From: Gambelia wislizenii | Taxonomy: Eukaryota; Chordata; Lepidosauria; Squamata; Crotaphytidae | DNA length: 64,000 nt | Assembly (NCBI GenBank): GCA_030847615.1 | Contig: JAUMIR010000005.1 | Span: 82,432,492 to 82,496,491 of the forward strand | Direction: 5' to 3' | In this document: one piece after another, positions 59,030-64,000 of the stretch | Layout: the number at the start of each line of letters is the position of its first letter | Numbering within the stretch: position 1 is the first letter of the stretch | Notes under the pieces: model-generated | Told to the model about the DNA's origin: nothing | Databases searched by the model: none | Seen by the model: the letters and a program-made list of their open reading frames with translations, nothing else | Program-made: the position numbers and the translations under genes

Positions 59030-59282
59030 AAGATGGCAGTGAGAGGTCAGGTAGTTTTGGGATCTTTCTACCTATGAATACCAGAACTAACTGATGAGAC
59101 TTCAAGCCAAAAGTAAAATAAAAGTGTTTTTTATTGGAAAATAATCAAGGGTCGACTCACGCATGCACTCACACTTCAAGCAATTACACAAGGCTAGCAA
59201 AGAATTAGGAGGATGTATTTGGGTAGAGAAATAGATCTCAGGGATGCTGGGCTATAGTTTACCTGTCTAGAGAGGGAGTGAA
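59030..59282 (-). repeat. LTR-like repeat, partial copy
   Basis: The blocks 'ctacctatgaataccag', 'gtaaaataaaag', 'tattggaaaataat', 'cacaaggctagcaaagaat' and 'gtatttgggtagag' match 21556-21760 and 45230-45345. On the minus strand it has 'ccaataaaa'. It is cut on its right by the MITE half at 59286. Confidence 0.5.
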
Positions 59283-59285
59283 AAA

Positions 59286-59445
59286 CAGCGCGGCCGCCTC
59301 CAATGCTAGCCACAACAGTCATGGACGACGCCGAGAGAGAAACAGTATCGTCCAAAATGGACCCCTTGCTCTGCAGCAACCTCGTTACTGCACCGGAGGC
59401 TGCTTGCGCAGCAAGAGGCTGAAAGAGGCATCTGAAAATCTCTTT
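59286..59445 (+). mobile_element. Half copy of the palindromic MITE
   Basis: 'gcggccgcctcc' at the left corresponds to the centre of the 16726-17054 palindrome. 'tccaaaatggacccc', 'cagcaacctcgttactgc', 'gaggctgcttgcgcag' and 'catctgaaaa' follow its right arm in order. The left arm is absent. Confidence 0.75.
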
Positions 59446-59589
59446 CATTACAATTCTAGTTCCTTACAATTGTAATCCCTCTTAACCTACCCACAACTAA
59501 TAATTAAATGTAGACCTTCTATTTTGCAGTTATCCTCTAATTTACTTGTGTACTCTAATTTCTTATATTAAATTGTGCTAATCAGTAGG

Positions 59590-60372
59590 ACAGTTAATTT
59601 CAAATTTCAATTCTCTTTTCTTTTCCCACCCTCCTGTAAATACATCCACAAGGGGTACCAAGATTTGAAAAAGGATGTATCCATTTTGTTCTCTAACAAA
59701 TAAGTCAACTTATCAATTTTAGCTACTTCCAGTAGTTTTTCTAGCCATTCCATTTCTTATGAGATCTCTTCTTTCCTCCAATACCTGGCATAGACAATTC
59801 TAGCTGTAGTACACATGTGCCAAAGTAGTATTTTTATTTTCCCATTTTCATTTTATAAATTGTTGTTTTCATAAATACCTAGCAAGAATATTTCTGGCAA
59901 CATATCTATTTTCTTTTTAAGAATCTGTTGTATTTTTATTCAAATCATACTCCAAAACTTCTTTGCTTTTTTACACCCCCACCATTTATGAAAGAAAGTT
60001 CGCTTCTCTTCCTGGTATTTCCAACACTCATTGGAGGCACCTCAGCCGTTTTAGCAATTCTTATGGGGAGGGGGAGATACCACCTTAACATTACCTTTAT
60101 CGAGTTTTCTTGCAAACTATATGATCTCATGATTTTTACCACTCTAGTCCATGTTGCTTTCCATCCTTCAAAATCAATATTTCTGCCAATATCTAAAGAC
60201 CACTTCACCATGTACTCTTTAATGATCTCATCTTCTGTGTCCATCCTCAGCAATAGATTATATATTCTAGATAGCAGATGCACATTTCCTCTCTCCAAAA
60301 TTTTTTCAAAAGAATAATAGCTGTTCTGGTCACTTGTTTGTTTTACAGTATGACATTTTGGACAGTATGACA
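59590..60372 (-). mobile_element. L1 LINE fragment
   Basis: Minus-strand L1 ORF2 C-terminal remains, older and more degraded than the other L1 copies. ACAGTATGACA occurs twice near the right edge (about 60346 and 60363), of unclear meaning. The left end was not resolved. Confidence 0.75.
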
Positions 60373-60373
60373 A
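59945..60373 (-). pseudogene. L1 ORF2 C-terminal fragment, diverged
   Basis: Contains 'IKEYMVKWSLDIGRNIDFEG', 'YSLQENSIKVMLRWYLPLPI' and then frame-shifted remains of the Cys region ('MSVGNTRKRSELSFINGGGV'). The pattern matches the L1 segments at 43.8 and 52.4 kb. The first residues of this frame ('MSYCPKCH') are chance. Confidence 0.8.
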
Positions 60374-60374
60374 A

Positions 60375-60450
60375 ACTCCATTGTGATTATGGAGTTTTTA
60401 TATTGTAAGCTGCCCCGATTGTGTTGCAGAGGGGCGGGATAGAAATAAAA

Positions 60451-60491
<41 letters not shown>

Positions 60492-60492
60492 G
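60375..60492 (+). repeat. L2/SINE-like 3' tail with (ATT)n
   Basis: 'tattgtaagctgccccgatt', 'aggggcgggatagaaataaa' then (tta)n at 60458-60491. This is the usual tail of L2-mobilised reptile elements. Confidence 0.7.
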
Positions 60493-61005
60493 CCATGTGC
60501 ATCTAGAGTTGATTAGTATATTCCTCCCGAACAACTTGTCTAAGGGGGCTTCCCATAACCAGACCTGGGCATAACTGTTTTTGGAGAATTTCTAAGACAA
60601 CTTCATTTAGGTCTCTGATGACCTTTGCATGAACCCTTCTGGGGATGGCTTGGTCTGCCAGGACCTACATTAGTTAATGCCAATCTAGAAATTATTGCCA
60701 ATTAATGAATTATTGTAGGGGAGGGGTGCAAAGGCATGTAACATACATGGGAACAGATATCTAAGAAATCATATAGACATAGGATTACCTCCACACACAT
60801 TAATGCCCTTGCAAACTGCCCAGTCATTATTTCACCCAGTGGAATCTGGGGGATGTCATGGCAGGGGTGTGGTGAATCAGCAATTGCTTTTAAAACATAT
60901 ATCCAAAGCACTGAACCCTGTCCCCTAAATAGCTTCAGAACTTTGGATAAATACCAGCCACTTTTCCAAAATTAGTTGAAAGAAGAATTAAAACTGAGGT
61001 TCTAC
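60493..61005. other. Intergenic stretch, no gene recognised
   Basis: Nothing recognised. Confidence 0.4.
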
Positions 61006-61009
61006 ACCC

Positions 61010-61140
61010 CCATTAATTAATTAATTAATTAATATTAATTTATTCCTTTTATATACCGTTTTCTCCTGATGTGGAACCCAAGATGGCTCACAAAGCTAAA
61101 ACAAGATCAGCAAAAAACTTCCAGTAATAATTAAAACAAA
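61010..61140 (-). repeat. (TTAA)n and L2/SINE-like tail, minus strand
   Basis: A ttaattaattaa run at 61014-61034, then 'tttatataccgttttctcc...gatggctcacaa', the reverse-oriented form of the tail seen at 60375-60492. Confidence 0.55.
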
Positions 61141-61145
61141 TTTAA

Positions 61146-62235
61146 AAACCATAGAATTATAGAAACATAGAGCTGGAAGAGACCTCAAGGGCCATCCAGT
61201 CCAACCCCCTGCCATACAGGAATACACTATCAAATCATTTCCAATACATGGCCATCCAGCCTCTGTTTTAAAAAACCACCAAAGAAGGAGACACCACCAC
61301 ACTCTGAGGCAGTGCATTCCACTTCCGAACAGCTCTTACTGTCAGAAAGTTCCTCATCATGTTTAGATGGAATCTCTTTTCCTGTAGCTTGAACCCATTG
61401 CTCCATGTCTCAGAAAACAAGCCTGCTCCATCCTCAGTATGACATTCCTTCAAATATTTAAACATGGCTATCATGTCCCCTCTCAACCTCCTCTTCTCCA
61501 GACTAAACATGCCCAGCTCCCTAAGCTGCTCCTCATAGGGCATGGCTTCCAGACCAACCACCATCCTGGTTGCCCTTCTTTGGACACATTCCAGCTTCTC
61601 AATATCCTTCCTGAATTGTGGTGCCCAGAACTGGACACAGTACTCCAGGTGAGGTCTTACCAAAGCAGAATAGAGAGGCACTATTACTTCCCTTGATCTA
61701 GACACTATACTCCTATTGATGCAGCCTAGAATCACATTGGCTTTTTTAGCTGCTACATCACACTGCTGACTCATGTTCAGCTTGTGGTCCACTAAGGCTC
61801 CTAGATCTTTTTCGCATGTACTGCCCTCAAGCCATGTGTCACCCATCCTATATCTCTGCATTTCATTTTTACTGCCCAAGTGTAGTATTCTCCATTTCTC
61901 CCTGTTGAAATTCATTTTATTAATTTTGGCCCAGCTTTCTAACCTGTTCAGATTATTTTGGATTCTCCACCTGTTCTCTGGGGTATTCGCTACCCCTCCT
62001 AATTTGGTGTTATCTGCAAACTTGATGAGAATGCCCTCTATTCCATCATCCAGGTCATTGATAAAGATGCTGAATAGCACTGGTCCCAGGACAGAACCCT
62101 TTGGCACCCCACTGGTCACTTCTCTCCAGTATGAAGAGGAGCCTATGGTGACTACCCTTTGGGTTTGGTCAGTCAACCAATTACAAATTCACCTAACAGT
62201 TGCATTTTCTAGCCCACCCACTTGTTACTAACTTT
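61146..62235 (-). mobile_element. CR1 LINE, 5'-truncated
   Basis: The 3' signature at 61146-61205 ('atagaattatagaaacatag', 'agggccatccagtccaaccc') is followed upstream by a long RT segment. The 5' truncation is near 62235. Confidence 0.92.
61268..62176 (-). pseudogene. CR1 RT C-terminal half, 302 codons open
   Basis: The longest clean retrotransposon frame in the window. It has 'EVTSGVPKGSVLGPVLFSIF' (motif B), 'ILIKFADNTKLGGVANTPEN' (motif C), 'MNFNREKWRILHLGSKNEMQ', 'LVRPHLEYCVQFWAPQFRKD', '[20 protein letters not shown]' and 'VRAVRKWNALPQSVVVSPSL'. Motif C reads FADN: the second catalytic Asp is Asn (GAC to AAC), so the enzyme could not work even though it is open. The frame lacks motif A through 5' truncation and runs a few codons into a shifted end. 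Confidence 0.92.
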
Positions 62236-62244
62236 TTCTGAAAC

Positions 62245-62400
62245 CATTATATTGTATTGTATTGAGTTGTATTGTATTTAGGTATTTATACCCCACTCTT
62301 TAGCCACAATGGGTCTCAGAGTGGCTTACAAGTTGTTAAGCAATAACACTTTACACACCTACACTGCATTAAATGGTTTCCAATGTACGTCACCTAATTG
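62245..62400 (-). repeat. (TATTG)n and L2/SINE-like tail, minus strand
   Basis: A TATTG run at about 62252-62280, then 'tatttataccccactcttt', 'gtctcagagtggcttacaag', as in other reversed tails. A second TATTG run is at about 62398-62414. Confidence 0.55.
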
Positions 62401-62420
62401 TATTGTATTGTATTACATTA

Positions 62421-62616
62421 CAGTAGCTCCTCCATATCTGTGGGTTAAATATCCATGGATCTGAGCACCCATGGATTTCACTGCACTCCTAAAATGGCTC
62501 TGCCACTTACCTAAAATGATGGCACCCATTAATTAATATGGGATTCTACCATCTGCAATTTTGGCTATCTGCTGGGGCTTCAGAACTAAACCCCTGCAAA
62601 TACAGAGGGCCCACTA
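62421..62616. mobile_element. Short Tigger-like MITE
   Basis: The left end CAGTAGCTCCTCCATATCTG and the right end ('aaatacagagggcccact') are imperfect inverted repeats of the pogo/Tigger type. TA precedes the left end (62419-62420) and follows the right end. Internal 'atccatggat' blocks are typical. About 196 bp, no coding. Confidence 0.75.
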
Positions 62617-62639
62617 TACATTATACTAATAATGAAACT

Positions 62640-64000
62640 TTAAAGAGAGCACACACACCTGATGAAAAGGCTTCCTACAAACAGTTACTCATTAAAAGCC
62701 TGTTTGAACAAAAGGTCTTTGCCACCCATCAACAGGAAAAGTGGGGGGGGGGCAGAGTAGATTTCCATAGAAGGGAAATGTCCTTACCAGACAGGCTTGA
62801 GATGGTGGTGGGACAGAGAGAAAGCCTTCCCCTGTGCATCTTAAGACTCTGGCAGGTTCAAATAGGGAGATAATGGTCTTTCAGATAGGCTGGATCTAAA
62901 CCATATAATAATTTATCACTCTGTTAGCTCACAATGCCCGTAGTGTCACCATGATCCTTCTATAATGTCTACTCAAAAGCAAGTGTTATTAAGCAAGTTC
63001 CCCCAAAAAGATAAAATACATGTTTAGTGTTTGAATGTTTTAGTTCATTTTATTTCTTCCCATTGACACTGGCTGAAAGATCAGTGAGTTCTTTCAGTGA
63101 ACAGCCATTCTGTGGATTACCCTGCATCTGTTTTGTTTCTATGGAGGATTGGAGAGTCGTTAATTATTGACCTCATTTTATTACTTGTTTCTGAAGATAT
63201 AGTCCAATCAGCATTTCAAAATGTTAGTTTTTGAACTACAGTTTCCAGAAGCTCTCAACCAATGTGGCCAAGGTTCACCCAGCCCATGGCCATAAAAGAA
63301 ATTGTTTTCCAGGTTATGATTAAAATAGCACTATACTGATTTTTACATGCAAATGGAGGTGTAAAGAGGGGGTAAATTAGAGAGGACCTTTTTTGGGGTG
63401 GGGTGTTCTGATATCTCTGTGTGGCTACTGTGGAAAACTTGATGTTGGACTATCTAGACCTTACACGTGATCTGGAATGACTTCTACATTCTTATTGAGC
63501 CCTGTAACAAAGAAATCAGTTAGACACTGCTTAAGGATGCTTGCTTACTGATGTGGGTTGGTTAATATATGCTTTTCATCATGAAAAAGAGCTGTTTGGT
63601 TCGCAGGAAATGGAAGTTGATCTCAATAATTCAGCTTGTGTGTTTTGCATTGTTTTTACAGTAATCTGTCTTTCTTAACCTAAAGAACACCGGGCTAATG
63701 TTACCCCAAATTTACATTCACAGTTACATATCTGTACAAATTGCCTTAACCTGTAAAATTCCCAATCACTGTTTCCAAAATGTGACAAAAATTCAACATA
63801 GCTGACATTAATTCTAAAAATGATGCCTGTGCATGCCTGATTACCTGAATAAAATCCTCTTCATTTTGAATTCCTGCAGCTCCTTTCAAAAGAAATTGTC
63901 AGAGACACTGGTACAAAATATGCCGTTGTAAATCCATGGATTTAAATTTCTCACCTTTGTTCTAATCCTTCCACCTACTCCTCCTGTTCAGAAGGGAGTG
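62640..64000. other. Intergenic stretch with one repeat fragment
   Basis: 63185-63290 holds a weak relative of the 23715-23825 repeat ('ttgaactacagtttccagaa', 'ccaatgtggcc'). No gene recognised. Frames such as 62538-62873 start within the Tigger-like MITE and carry no domain. Confidence 0.45.

Noticed and set aside
60346..60373. ACAGTATGACA direct repeat as a TSD
   Set aside because: The two copies are only 6 bp apart on the same side of the L1, so they cannot bracket the insertion.

Overview
The window looks like a squamate-type reptile (lizard or snake) intergenic region built almost entirely of transposable elements. This rests on the repeat mix: CR1 with the ATTCTATG-type 3' end, L2, short 5'-truncated L1 copies with clear target-site duplications (TSDs), DIRS, Penelope-like elements (PLEs) with hammerhead-type ribozyme cores, and Tigger-like and other MITEs, all in AT-rich DNA with vertebrate microsatellites. 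I see no convincing host gene exon. The only candidate host ORF is a 79-codon reading frame at 49270-49509 (-).

Layout. 1-520: end of an interspersed repeat (family 'R1', my label). 4.58-12.1 kb: a minus-strand DIRS element (ORF1, RT, RNase H; no tyrosine recombinase seen), split by a plus-strand L2 at about 7.2-10.08 kb. 12.1-12.9 kb: a CR1 3' end. 13.86-14.44 kb: second R1 copy. 16.6-17.65 kb: a Penelope RT fragment interrupted by a 329-bp palindromic MITE. 18.2-21.55 kb: a minus-strand Penelope GIY-YIG end with a hammerhead-like core, followed by a 141-bp inverted repeat around an L2-type tail that an L1 has split. 21.8-22.3 kb: third R1 copy. 24.68-25.26 kb: a MITE with GGACTTTATCAGA ends.

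29.1-43.4 kb is the most complex part. A long minus-strand CR1 (ORF1 zinc/coiled-coil and esterase regions, endonuclease, RT) was broken twice. A roughly 600-bp palindromic Penelope terminal sequence entered ORF1, and a Tigger-like TA-flanked element entered that. The Tigger-like element carries about 37 copies of a 63-bp GC-rich minisatellite. A near full-length (6.4 kb) second non-LTR retrotransposon inserted in the CR1 5' region with a 10-bp TSD.

43.4-45.8 kb: an LTR-like repeat split by an L1 with a 14-bp TSD. 48-48.7 kb: a GATA microsatellite, a G-rich tandem repeat and another LTR-like piece. 51.35-53.46 kb: a MITE split by an L1. 54.92-55.48 kb: an intact copy of that MITE. 55.6-57.2 kb and 61.1-62.2 kb: two CR1 RT ends. 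59-60.5 kb: an LTR-like piece, half of the palindromic MITE, an L1 and an L2/SINE-like tail. 62.42-62.62 kb: a short Tigger-like MITE.

The genes do not form a host pathway; they are decayed transposition machinery. The value of the window is its insertion stratigraphy, the two hammerhead-type motifs and the expanded minisatellite. Family names come from motif recognition by eye; exact boundaries are approximate unless a TSD is quoted.
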